From Phlebiopsis flavidoalba (taxonomy: Eukaryota > Basidiomycota > Agaricomycetes > Polyporales > Phanerochaetaceae), in contig JAOCPU010000001.1 of NCBI GenBank assembly GCA_035772785.1, forward strand, positions 2,418,001 through 2,482,000: a DNA stretch of 64,000 nucleotides, written 5' to 3'. Of this stretch, positions 47,101 to 56,993 are shown piece after piece; position 1 is the stretch's first letter, and every line of letters starts with the position of its first letter. Below the pieces are notes generated by a model. That model worked only from the letters and a program-made list of their open reading frames with translations, did not search any database and was not told the DNA's origin. A program made the position numbers and the translations under genes.

Positions 47101-49478
47101 TGCAAAAACATGGATGCATTGACATCGATTAGGGTGTTAACAGGGACACTAAAAATTGAATAATACATTTATGACTGAGATAAACGTTTTAGAGATCACC
47201 AAATACCCACTAGCACAGCAGAGTATGTCCTCACGCAAGGTAAGGCGGGCGGACGGACGGGCGCTAATTCCGGAACGAAAGTTCGTCGAAGTTTGTGCGA
47301 GCTGCAGTAGTTGAAAACATCGCGCGCTTAGCGTAACGACTTGACCGGGGGGTAGTTTTCAGGGGTCTGCATAGTTGAGTAGCAATATTCAGAAGCCAGA
47401 TCCATGTACGACAATGTCAGAAAATCGGACAAGTTTCGATTCAAATTTGTATTGGAAAACCTAGGGTTAAGGTTGGCAGTGCAGAGTACGCCCAAGGGAC
47501 GCTCAATTTTGAATCGAACGTAACAAAATTCACACTTTCCCACGCTTACTACGAAATTTTGGGTTAGGAAGAGAACCCCAATACCCAAACACGCATTGGA
47601 AACGATTTATTATTCATAAATCGTAACGTTACATCGCACCGGTGCTGATGTTATGATCTGACAGTGTTTGTGCAGATCTGGTTGGGACAAGAACGCAGCA
47701 TTGTTACCGTATGGCGAACGTTGGAGGAAGCACAGACGCATGTTCCAGCAATATTTGAACGCTAACGTGATTCCGCAATATCACGCTTTGCTTCTCGAAA
47801 GAGAGCAAGAAGATGCTTCACAGGATACTAGAAGCAACCGGACGAGTTTCTTCAACACATACGACAGTGAGCTTCCAACCCGATCTATTTCTATGCGAAT
47901 CCTAAAGTTATCTAGGCCTTTCTTCTGCGATAAGACTCGCGGGTTCTGAAATTTTGGAAGTCGTGTATGGCATTGAGGCAAAGCCCCAGAACGACCCGTA
48001 TGTTGACGTTGCGGAGCGAGCGCTCGAGTCTTTTGCTGTTCTAGGTAACGCAGGTGGATACCTAGGTAAGTTGACTAGTCACTACGGAATAATAACCGAG
48101 ACATTGGCTGATCCCTGCACAGTCGATTTCATTACTTGGTGTAAGTCTCTCACAACGTGTATCGTCAAACATTTCCTCATTACTTTCTGAGAAGTACGAT
48201 ACCTGCCTGCGTGGCTCCCTGGTGTTCAATTCAAGGCGTGACGCGCAGAGGTGGAGCAATTACAACAATCTCATGTACAAACCAACCCCCGACAACTGGT
48301 CAAGGACGGTGCCCTGGTAAGATGATATTATCCCTCATAATGTCATTTTGATCGTGTAAGCGCTGAGTAGGTATCCTTCTTCACAGAACGACTCACACAC
48401 GTCTGTAGTGGCCTCGATTACTATTTCTAGGATCGAGGACAAGAGTGATAATGGAGAGCAAGGAAAAACGATAATTCGAGATGTTACAGGAACCGCGTTT
48501 GCTGGTACGCATTCTTTTTTGAATAGTAACCAACACTTATGCGGGTCGCAGGCGGTTCCGACACTGTGGGGCTACCGTATCACTTACCGTCGAGCGTATC
48601 ATACTCACCAAAGTCCTAGACTGTAATCCACGATCTCGAGCTTCGTGCTTGCAATGTTGCTCTTTCCCCGACGTTCAAAGAACAGCACAAGACGAGATCG
48701 ACCGTGTCATAGGGAGAAACCGCCTACCGGAACTGGAAGACATCGATTCTTTGCCTTACATCACCGCAGTCATGAGGGAGACCATGCGGTACGTGTACTT
48801 GTTACTGGCATATATCAATAAATTTAGTTGAGATGTGCTTGTAGCTGGCGCCCTGTGGGGCCGCTTGGTATGTAACAAGCGAACCAAACTACACTTTGAT
48901 GCTAAGCATATAGCTTCGATTCGTAGCAATACCCCACAAGTCAATATCCGACGACACCTACAGAGGCTACACATATACCCGCCGGCACCATAGTGATTGG
49001 AAACGTTTGGTAATCCTGCACTCCTGCTCTGGTGGCCTATTTATTGATAGCACACCTACAGGGCGATCATGCACGATGAGGAAGCCTTCCCCGATCCAGA
49101 GGAACTTCGACCCGTTGCGTCATACAGCCGAAGATGGCCGGCTTGGTGCGACCGATGACTTGCAATACTCATTTGGGTTTGGGAGGCGCATATGTCCTGG
49201 TCGTCACTTTGCTTCTCATGCGACCTGGCTTGCGATTTCGCATCTACTTGCCGTTTTCGATATCCGAAAAAAGCTGTAAACGAAAGCGGCACTATTCTCG
49301 AGCCATCAAGTCCTAGTGAATATATGGGGGGAACAATCATGTGGGTGCTTTGCTCTCCAACTCTGACTACTCAACATTTTTGCTGAACGAATTACTCCAG
49401 ACACCCTGCCCATTCTCTGCCTTGCTGAAGCCCCGCTCTGAAACAGCTCTGTCCTTGATCAGATCATGCCACATTTGA
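44140..49478 (+). CDS. Cytochrome P450, tandem copy 4, carrying a 3.1 kb insertion
   Basis: The first part (44140-44580) has M-H-Q-L-F-T-L-L-P-S, R-L-P-P-G-P-R-G-L-P-F-L-G-A-L-M-D-Y-P-T-K-F-Q-W-L, S-I-L-V-L-K and D-L-L-E-D-R-S-A-I. It then crosses an intron (44498-44552) to a short exon, P-Q-S-V-M-I-Q-H. The gene resumes after the repeat at 47675 with S-G-W-D-K-N-A-A-L-L-P-Y-G-E-R-W-R-K-H-R-R-M-F-Q-Q. Then follow S-E-I-L-E-V-V-Y-G-I (47945-47974), R-D-V-T-G-T-A-F-A-G (48477-48506), DEIDRVIGRNRLPELEDIDSLPYITAVMRETMR (48693-48790, holding ExxR) and the heme loop FGFGRRICPGRHFASHATW (49169-49226). The end is K-P-R-S-E-T-A-L before the TGA at 49476. In its paralogues an intron occupies the point where the repeat sits, so splicing could in principle still remove it. 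Confidence 0.82.
44581..47623 (+). mobile_element. 3.1 kb repeat element, right copy, at a P450 intron position
   Basis: This is the plus-strand partner of 39089-42185. It starts with C-A-C-T-A-G-C-G-like text shared with the left copy. It carries hairpins CCGAGCTGCGCTCGG (44712-44726 and about 44929-44943), the block reading S-L-R-A-R-Q-P-T-V and R-P-L-P-R-A-E-A-Q-L-R-R-Y-L-G-A-K-T (45676-45780), GACGAGG-type degenerate repeats at 46.0-46.8 kb, and an outer terminal region of about 390 bases (47235-47623). The latter ends in the same palindrome, flanked by TA at 47624-47625. P450 sequence lies within about 50 bases on each side. Confidence 0.7.
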
Positions 49479-49943
49479 TTGATCTACAACTATGTCAGTA
49501 CGCCAGTGGTCTTGCTGTATGATCAATTGCACGTATTTCGCTCGCGCGTTGGATGAGTGTTGGCGTATGACTTGGAGCAGCCGGTCTCGAGGCGCTTAAC
49601 TCCGGACGTAACCACGCCACACGCTGAGGCATTTCATGCTAGAAATATTTCATGCAAATTTACGGCCTGCGTCATGCTGCGTACTCGATAAAAAACGAAG
49701 CATTCATTGTGCTCTGCATCGTGAGTTGAAGACGGCCTCGGTGCAGAGGTTTAGATATCTCCGCGGACCGCCGGCCGGCGGCGATCGAATCCCCTCCCAT
49801 CCTCGATCGCTCGCGGGGAGGTCAGCCTCTCAGCCAGCATCCTACTTAAAGTCGGCTTCGCCTCTGGCATCCCCCAGTACGCCTTACACGCATACACCCA
49901 CGACCCCGCACCCGCATACCCGCACACAAACCCATACCATACA
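49479..49943. promoter_or_regulatory. Intergenic region and promoter of small gene E
   Basis: GTCAGCCTC (49821-49829) is followed about 15 bases later by TACTTAAAGT as a TATA-like box, roughly 95 bases before the ATG, then a long CACACGCATACACCC-type leader. The stretch 49479-49800 holds nothing recognisable. Confidence 0.5.
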
Positions 49944-50777
49944 ATGCCTAGCTTCACCTTCTCCCTGCGCTCTCTCTTCGCCGGTCGAAGACCGCCTCCC
50001 CCTCCTCCTCTCCCGCCTCTAGCACCTCCGCCCTCGGCGAGCAGCTCGTGTGCGCGTCACACTGTGCGCACGCGCACGCGCAGCTGCTCTCGAGGAAGTG
50101 GTGTGCTCCCTCGACCTCATCGACGAGGAGCCTGTCCGCGTCCCAGCCACCAGACCCTGCCGCCATGGGTCGTCGCCAACGGATCCCTCCAGATGACGCT
50201 CATCCCGCTTGACGTGGCTCAGGCGCGGAACGACATCAAGCGGCGGATGGAGGGGTTCGAGATGCAAGAGCACCGGGCGCACATTCTTGCGGTGCGTGCT
50301 GACTTGTTCTAGTTTCTGGGCTTCGGGCGGGCGCGGGGGGCTGGTGAGGTGGTAATGAGGGTCTGAAGAGTTTCGGTCGGTGGTGTGCGCAGCCGTCGAC
50401 TGGGGCTTTGAAGACTCCAGTGCCGCCGAGCCACTGGGGCTTGTCGTCGTGTACATCGAGGGCTGACGGCGGCGGTGCGCGCGACCGCTCAGCTTGAGGT
50501 CCTCGAGATGCGCGGCGTCGGGCCCAGCGCCTTCCTGACTTGGCTCGTTTGACTGTTGCGTTCGCGATAAAACATATAACCCAAAAACAAAGAAAAAAGA
50601 AAAAGACAAAAAATATTGGATGGAATGGATGCATACCCGTGATACTTCGAGCCCCTGGTGGGCTCGGGGCCACCCCTACACTGAAAACCTTTCCCCCCCC
50701 TCTAGACTGGCCGACCAGACCCCCACTGCACGCGCACACCCGACCCGACCGACCCTAACTTTGGACCTCGACGGTAG
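49944..50777 (+). CDS. Small ribozyme-tailed gene family, member E
   Basis: Exon 1 is exactly 116 codons (49944-50291) with one open frame. It starts MPSFTFSLRSLFAGRRPPPP, continues through a Pro- and Arg-rich part, and ends P-L-D-V-A-Q-A-R-N-D-I-K-R-R-M-E-G-F-E-M-Q-E-H-R-A-H-I-L-A. The intron runs from GTGCGT (50292) to AG (50705) and contains the hairpin CGAGCCCCTGGTGGGCTCG near its end. Exon 2, in phase 0, reads T-G-R-P-D-P-H-C-T-R-T-P-D-P-T-D-P-N-F-G-P-R-R and stops at TAG 50775-50777, giving about 139 residues. The I-V-Y-H-S-V core is not visible in this frame, so the middle of exon 1 may contain a pair of compensating frameshifts. There is no signal peptide or membrane span. Confidence 0.65.
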
Positions 50778-51009
50778 GGCGGGGCGTCTTGTCGTGACGC
50801 TCCTGGTTTTGACCATCAGATATCTGCCTATGAGAGAACGTTCACCCTCTTAGTTTTCTAGCACGATAAGGACCTGGGTGGGGAAGGGCCCTCTCCTCGC
50901 CGGGTCAGCGGTGTCGTTGGACGAGTGCGGTGAGTACTTGATAGCTTCTACACGTGGCGACGGAAGCTGACGACTTTGAATCGTAGGCAACACTCGTGCC
51001 GGCGACACC

Positions 51010-51140
51010 ATCCTGAGGGATGGTCGACTGAGCTACGCCTTCGGGTGCATGTACAGTCTTCCTAGCGCAGACCTTTTCGTGGTCCTCGGGATAAGTACTT
51101 GCTGGGTCCTTCGGGTCTCGGCGAGGAAACCAACATGCGC
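51010..51140 (+). ncRNA. HDV-like ribozyme candidate, copy E
   Basis: P1 is AUCCUGAG (51010-51017) with CUCGGGAU (51085-51092). P2 is GCGCA (51065-51069) with UGCGC (51136-51140). P3 is GACC/GGUC with loop UUUUCGU. P4 starts CUUGCUGGG and closes with UCUCGGCGAG around a UUCG loop. The joint hairpin has GACUG/CAGUC and a UUCG loop. The leader helix GGUGUCGUUGG/CCGGCGACACC carries an upper stem ACGAGUG/CACUCGU, and its loop holds a 57-base intron (50930-50986). P1 starts at the base after the leader helix. Confidence 0.8.
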
Positions 51141-52083
51141 TTCGGTAAGTGTCCGCACGCTAGATTGAGTCGTGTGGGTCGTATGTAAGTTGTAGCATGT
51201 GTAAATTGATGAATGAATGTGGAATTCAAGCTGTGAGTTATGCACTGGGGTATATGATTACGGAGTGAGTTATGAGGTGTGAACGATTGAAGGTGTTCTC
51301 GGACAAGCCGCAATTTCCGGCCATCACCATCTTGCTTCCCGCATACTTTGATCGCCGTGGGGGACGCCGGCGTGGTGGCACCGGCATTACCCGGGCCGTC
51401 GTCCGAGTGACCGAGTCAACTCACTCTCCCGACGCTCTTCTAGTACGCTGCTTTGATCACGTCGCTCGCTCACGATACCGTTCTGTTCCCATCTCGCTCC
51501 TAATGTGAAGTATACCGTATTGAATGGCCGTGGTATGAGCACGATGAACTGCATCCCCAACCAATACCTGAGGCTAGCGCTGTCTGACCCAGGAGTCAGA
51601 TGATTGCGACAGCCGGACTTTATCGTTTATGCTTTCTCATAAAGCCACTCCCATGCGTCTACAACACATAATAATGACGGTATAGCGCCTATAGCTCATC
51701 TCTTTTTTCTATAGCATGAAGGACAGTCGTGGAATATGTCTGTGAGTCCCAAGTGTAGCTCCACGTGAATATAGTAGGCTAACCCTCAAGGAAGCCCGAA
51801 GACCTCCTACCAGAAGACTTCGCCCAAGCGCGGCTTTCACTCGGAATCCAAGAGCCCGTGATGTTGCTAGAGCGTGTGTATCCGAGAAAAGAGGCGCGAG
51901 GGCGTGTGTGATGCTTGGGCCACAATTTATCCTCTTTGGGGTGTGACGTATCCGTCCTAAAGAATTCGCGAAGGTATGGCACTTATGCGTACCTGTGTCC
52001 CGTAATCTCACCTCGTTTCTTAAAGGGGACCATTTTTCCCTTGTGCCCACCTCTCCCCCCCGCGAAACATCATAAGCCCTGCA
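51141..52083. other. Intergenic region
   Basis: Only short frames without recognisable content precede P450 copy 5. No promoter element stands out. Confidence 0.35.
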
Positions 52084-54437
52084 ATGCGTGACTCGTTCCT
52101 GGCAATTTTTTGCTCTACTGATATTCACTATCATCTTCAAGTCCACTCGAAGGCGAGGTCGACTCCCGCCCGGCCCTAAAGGCCTGCCCGTCATAGGAAA
52201 CTTTTGGGACATTCCCCCACGCTGGGAATGGCTTACTTACAGAAATGGAGTCAATACTACGGTAAGATCAGCCTCTTCAATGCTCTAAACTAATGTGACG
52301 CGGGACACAGGGTCGGACATAATTTCTCTTCAAGTGTTCAACTCGACGGTGATAGTATTAAACTCATTCAAGGTCGCTAGGGATTTGCTTGACAAACGTT
52401 CAGCGATATATTCGGACAGGTGTGTAAATAGTGTCTCTTCCCTGAAATGAACTCACCGACAGCCACCGCAGAGCACATCAAGTTATGCTTCTGGATTTGT
52501 GCGTCGTACGTGCTTCCGAGGTCCGTCTCGACAAGATCCTCATTTTATTTGAAGAGTAGGATGGGACCAAAACCTTGGTTTCTTTCGCTATGGAGACTCC
52601 TGGCGTGATCATAAGCGAGTATTCCATCAGCAATTTTATCCCGTGGGGGGCGCTGTCAAAATACCGTGAAGCGTCAACTGCACATTGCCAAAATCTTCTA
52701 CATCGACTGTCCACTAGCCCTGAGGACTTTGTTGATCATATTCGAGCGTTAGTCACTATCATGCGTACGCCCTTGTCCATATCGTACTAACGTCAAATAC
52801 CCGAAGTTTTGGAGGAGGATTGATCCTAGATATTACCTACGGGATAGACTCACAATGGACGCATGAGTCGTTACAGTAAGGTAATGGAAGAAGCTGTACA
52901 CTCATTGATTATGTCTGCCAATGCAGGCTCATATGCGGGTAAGTGACATGCGCTTCCTGTCGAGCTGTGACTGCTTACTTATCGATTACACAGTTGAACT
53001 ACTTCCCCCTGCGTAAGCTAGCAGGCGTCGTGCTTCCTCGGTCTTGCTCTTATGTTGGTTGTTATTAGACCACAGTACGATACTCCCGACATGGCTCACA
53101 GGAGCCAGTTCACAAAGCGCGACGCTGCAAAATGGAGAGAAAGGCGGTTGATGCCATGTTCGACGACCCCTTCAACTTCACTAAGCAAAGCATCGTGAGC
53201 TCTCTTGTGCTCAACAATGTGCGCCATGACTCTCATTATCTATCAGGGCTGAAGGCACCCTCAAACGACCCTCGATTGCATCCAGTTTACTTGCGGATTC
53301 TCGAGCAGGGTGATGGGGATGTGAGTCGGACGGCAATGATTCGCTGGTAGCTGTTGTGACCGCCAACGCGTTGACATTGGTGAAGTCCTCTTGTTATTTT
53401 CCAACTTGTACTTTTCTCAACGATCTTACAGGTGGGGCGGACACAGGAGTTTAACACTGGTATGCAACAGCTCGTGTTGACACCGCCGGTCAAACAGTGT
53501 CAGTTCCGCGCTGACATGGTTTGTGCGAGCCATGGTTGTGTGCACCGCGACGGAAATCCAGAGGATGGCTCAGGCTGAAATCGATCGCGTTCGTTGGCTC
53601 TGCCCGTCTCCCAGAACACGCCGATCAAGATGAGCTGCCGTATCTGACTGCTGTGAATGAAAGAGACTTTCGGTGAGCGCTATGCCACATGTTCCACGTG
53701 CACGAGTTTCATTTTTGAACTACCTCAGATGGCATCCCGTGCTTCCGCTTAGGTAATTGGCGTTCACTGTAACCGACCTTGCAGTATACGCTTCTCTCTG
53801 ACCCTATTGCTGCGCCAGGGCCTTTCGCATCGCCTCATGGTAGATGACGAGTACTTGGGGTATCCACCTTCCATGTCTCTGTACAGGGTCAACTTGTCAT
53901 CGGCAACGTATGTAGATAGTTCTACTATAAACAGACACCTCTACATCTATGTCGCGACCTTAACCCATCAAGGGCAATGCTTCACGACGAGGACATTTAC
54001 CCTAGTCCCGATGTGTTCAAAATCCATCCCGCTACCTTCGTGCTGACGGAGCCTTGAACCCAGACGCACCTGACCCGAAGGCGGAAATTATGTTCGGCTT
54101 TGGTCGAAAGAATATGTCCAGGCAGATATTTTGCCATTGAACAAAGTGTGGCTTGTGTTGTTGCTCAAGTCCTCGCTGTCTACACAACATTGAAAAAAGC
54201 AGTCGACGATGCCAGGGAAAGTCATTGAGCCGGACTGTGGAAGGCTATACCTCAGGCTTAGCAAGGTATGTGAGTTTAGGCACTGGGCACTCGGGTTTAA
54301 CAAGATCTCACCTTCCTGGGTCGGCTTGCCAGTCCCGTTTCAGAGAAGCACACTTCAAGCCTCGCTCCGACGATGCGTTTGCGTTGATCAAAACGTCCCG
54401 ACTCAAGGAGGCGAATAGATGTTCAAAGGGAGAATGA
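52084..54437 (+). CDS. Cytochrome P450, tandem copy 5, frameshifted
   Basis: The anchor region (about S-W-Q-F-F-A-L-L-I-F-T-I-I-F, 52098-52140) is followed by RRRGRLPPGPKGLPVIGNFW and D-I-P-P-R-W-E-W-L-T-Y (52147-52235). Then come S-T-V-I-V-L-N-S-F-K-V-A-R-D-L-L-D-K-R-S-A-I, S-P-E-D-F-V-D-H-I-R-A-L-V (52710-52750), G-G-G-L-I-L-D-I-T-Y-G-I near 52810-52845, an I-helix near 53435-53520, and E-I-D-R-V, L-P-E-H-A-D-Q-D-E-L-P-Y-L-T-A-V (53578-53660). HRLMVDDEYLGY precedes the heme loop near 54090-54130, where one extra A turns the expected R-R-I-C-P-G-R into K-N-M-S-R-Q. Restoring the frame there would bring the cysteine ligand back, so the change is either a base error or the killing mutation. 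The end has K-P-R-S-D-D-A-F-A-L-I. Confidence 0.78.
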
Positions 54438-54974
54438 ATCGAGGATCTGTTCGCGCCCTCTATTCCGCTCGTACATCCACGCCTATGCGAAATGTCCTTG
54501 TAAGCAAGATGTCTGCAAAAGAAGTTGAAGTACCAACACCTAAATATTATCACGTATCCTCTCGATCTACAGCAGAAACAGCTTGCATCATTGAACCGGA
54601 CGGCGGCGAGTATAGACTCTAGAGCGTCCCAGCCGGATGGCCCAAAGGCGAGTCAAGGGTTCGCCTATCCCCGGCGACCCGATGGAGCGATCTACGCCTG
54701 CGTGAACACAAAGGTGAACTCTCCAATCCCTTGGGACGTGCGTCGGGCAACTCGGCAGAAGCTCAGCTTCGTCGGTCGGGCCATCGCAGGTGCTCCGCGG
54801 GAGGAAGCTGACCAATCCGGCCGCGATCGACTGCTGGTCAGGGCCTCAGGGTATTTAAAGGCGCGTCTTTTTCGATTTTCGTCCAGTCCATCCCGCACGC
54901 ATACCCACGAGCACATACCCCCGCACGCAACGATACCACCACCATCCCCAACCCCACACATACCCATACCAACA
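54438..54974. promoter_or_regulatory. Intergenic region and promoter of small gene F
   Basis: GGTCAGGGCCTCAGGG followed by TATTTAAAGG (54851-54860) lies about 115 bases before the ATG at 54975, then a CATACCC-rich leader. The rest of the gap is featureless. Confidence 0.5.
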
Positions 54975-55990
54975 ATGCCTCGCTTCACCTACAGACCGTT
55001 CGCGTTCGCACTCTTCGCGGGTCGAAGAAGGCCACCGAGCCCCGCCCTATACCTTCCCAAGTGCACGGGCGAAGGAGACCTTCGCGGGCCTGATCTCGCG
55101 TCGCGGAGGCCCAGCGCAAGCCCGAGCTCGTCTCACCACTCGGTCAGCCACCTGCACGCGTCGGGCCCCCTCGGACTGGGATCGTGGACGAGAACGTCGA
55201 GTTCCCGTTCATCTGCCCAGCGCCGTGGGGAACAACCGGCGTCGCAGGATGGATCCTCGTGCACTTGGGCTCGAGGTGCGTGACTGATGGTTTCTTTTAA
55301 GTTTGTGGATTCTTGCGCGGGCGCGGGAGGCCGTGTGAGGTCGTTATGTGGGTTGCTGGGGCTTTGGCCGGTAGCGTTGCGCAGCTACTGACTGAGGCTT
55401 GAGTGACTTGCACGACGCCGAGCCGCTGCGGGCTCGCTTGCTGTTGTTGCGGGTTTCGATGGCGCGACCAGGAAGGCGGCGGTGTGCGCGACCGTCTGCC
55501 GGAAGTCTTCGCGGTTCTCAGTAGCAAGTCTTGCGCCTTCCGACTTTTATCTCTGCTTTCGTTGCGGGCGCGGGGGGGGGCTGGCGAGGCGTCGTGAGGG
55601 CTTTCTGGCCTCTTGGCCGGTGGTGGTGCGCGACCACTGGCTGGGGAGTGAGGGGTCTTCGCGACGGTGAGCTACCGGGGCACGCCATTCCGGGTGTCGA
55701 AGGCTGACGGCGGTGGTGTGTGCGACCCACTTGCTAGATGTCTTTGAGGCTCTTAGTGACGAGTCTTGTGCTTCCCGATTATTCTTTCAGTTCGTTTTCC
55801 TTCGTGCGTTAAAAGCAAAATCACAAAAAAAAAAACAAGTGCTTTGAGGCACACCTATATAATACTTCGAGACCCTGGCGGGCTCGGGGCCATCCCTCCA
55901 CTGACAGCCTTTCTTCCCTCCTTAGACTGGCCGACCAGACCCCCACTGCACACGCGCCCCCGACCCGACCTGGCCCCGGAGCTATACTAA
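54975..55990 (+). CDS. Small ribozyme-tailed gene family, member F
   Basis: It opens MPRFTYRPFAFALFAGRRRP, and part of the core survives as S-S-S-H-H-S-V-S-H-L (compare I-V-Y-H-S-V-S-H-L-P) near 55126-55155. Exon 1 ends at a donor GTGCGT at 55276. The intron is the longest of the family (about 650 bases, to AG 55924-55925) because a GC-rich block of 200-250 bases at 55.3-55.75 kb appears to be internally duplicated. Exon 2 begins T-G-R-P-D-P-H-C-T-R-A-P-D-P; one missing C shifts it off the TAA at 55988-55990 used by member G. No function is known. Confidence 0.6.
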
Positions 55991-56164
55991 CAGTTTTCAT
56001 TCTGTCATCTAGATTCGCCAGAGGACCTGGGTGGGGAAGGGCCCTCCCTTCGCCGGGTCAGCGGTGCCGCGACGAGCGAGTGCGGTGAGTGTCTTGTTTC
56101 CTCTGATTATGAGTGAAGTTGACAATATTCTTGCTGCGCAGGCAACGCTCGTGTCGGTGGCACC

Positions 56165-56303
56165 ATCCTGAGGGAAGGGGTTATCACGTCTAGAGCCTTA
56201 GGCCTTAGACGTGGCTCCCTGGCGCAGACCTTTCCGTTGGTCCTCAGATAAGTACTCGCTCGAGATGTCTTCGCGGGCTCTCGACGAGGAAACCAACATG
56301 CGC
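56165..56303 (+). ncRNA. HDV-like ribozyme candidate, copy F
   Basis: P1 pairs AUC-CUGAG (56165-56172) with CUCAGAU (56243-56249): here U pairs with A in place of the usual G, and one base is missing. P2 is GCGCA (56222-56226) with UGCGC (56299-56303). The joint hairpin is CACGUCUA/UAGACGUG plus GCC/GGC (56184-56212). P4 has UCGAGA/UCUCGA with a UUCG loop. The leader helix GGUGCC/GGCACC carries the upper stem ACGAGC/GCUCGU, where other copies have GGUGUC/GACACC. The 57-base intron (56085-56141) lies in its loop. Confidence 0.78.
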
Positions 56304-56993
56304 GTTCGACTTGTTTATTGAGTTTCGTTTTCGAGTAGATAGTCACTGCATATAAAGTCGGTCAGACACTGCATGTTGGTATTGTTGCCCAGTAATGAGA
56401 TGTCAAATGCAGTATAACGTAGAGGGAGACGACAAATCGTCATGAGCTGCGCGCCTGGACGCCTGCCTAATCCTGATGTTCTGGAGATCACCGCGCCACC
56501 ATCATCTCTGTTCACGAGAGTCACTGGCGTTGTAAGTATGCACGGTGTATTGAGCACCGACATCTTGTTATGCCACGCACGGCGTATATAAAGGCACTGG
56601 TGGAGGTTACAATGCGCCTCAGTCTGTCCCAAATTGTCTCCCCGCCTTACTCTCATGCATGTCCTTTTTGGCGTGCCAGTGCCCGCCGAGGTCAAGCACG
56701 ATATGTCCTCCCCTCAGGTGAATCCTGGTGGACCGTGATGATTTCTGGGCGTGTAAGACAGGGCTCTCCGGTGAATTCGCAGCTTGTGAAAGACCGGCGG
56801 AGACTAAAGAAGCCCCGGGGGATCGACCGGCGACCGACGGCGACCGGCGTGGCTCGAATCTCGATCTGGGGTCAGCCTCAGCGTACATAAGGTTGGACTC
56901 CTCTTCTTCGTTCCCCACTCCCGGTTGCATACACACCACCACCTACCACCACCCTCAGTATCCTTTTACAACCCCAACACCACATACAACACG
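56304..56993. promoter_or_regulatory. Intergenic region and promoter of small gene G
   Basis: GTCAGCCTCAG (56872-56882) is followed by TACATAAGG (56884-56892), about 105 bases before the ATG at 56994, and by a CACCACC-rich leader. The remaining 56304-56860 shows nothing I can support. Confidence 0.5.

Noticed and set aside
39089..47623. LTR retrotransposon with the 390-base terminal repeats as LTRs
   Set aside because: The terminal repeats are inverted, not direct, and no reverse transcriptase, integrase or primer-binding site is seen.
17590..54437. A secondary-metabolite gene cluster around the P450s
   Set aside because: No synthase, cyclase, transporter or pathway regulator is present in the window, so only a P450 tandem array is supported.
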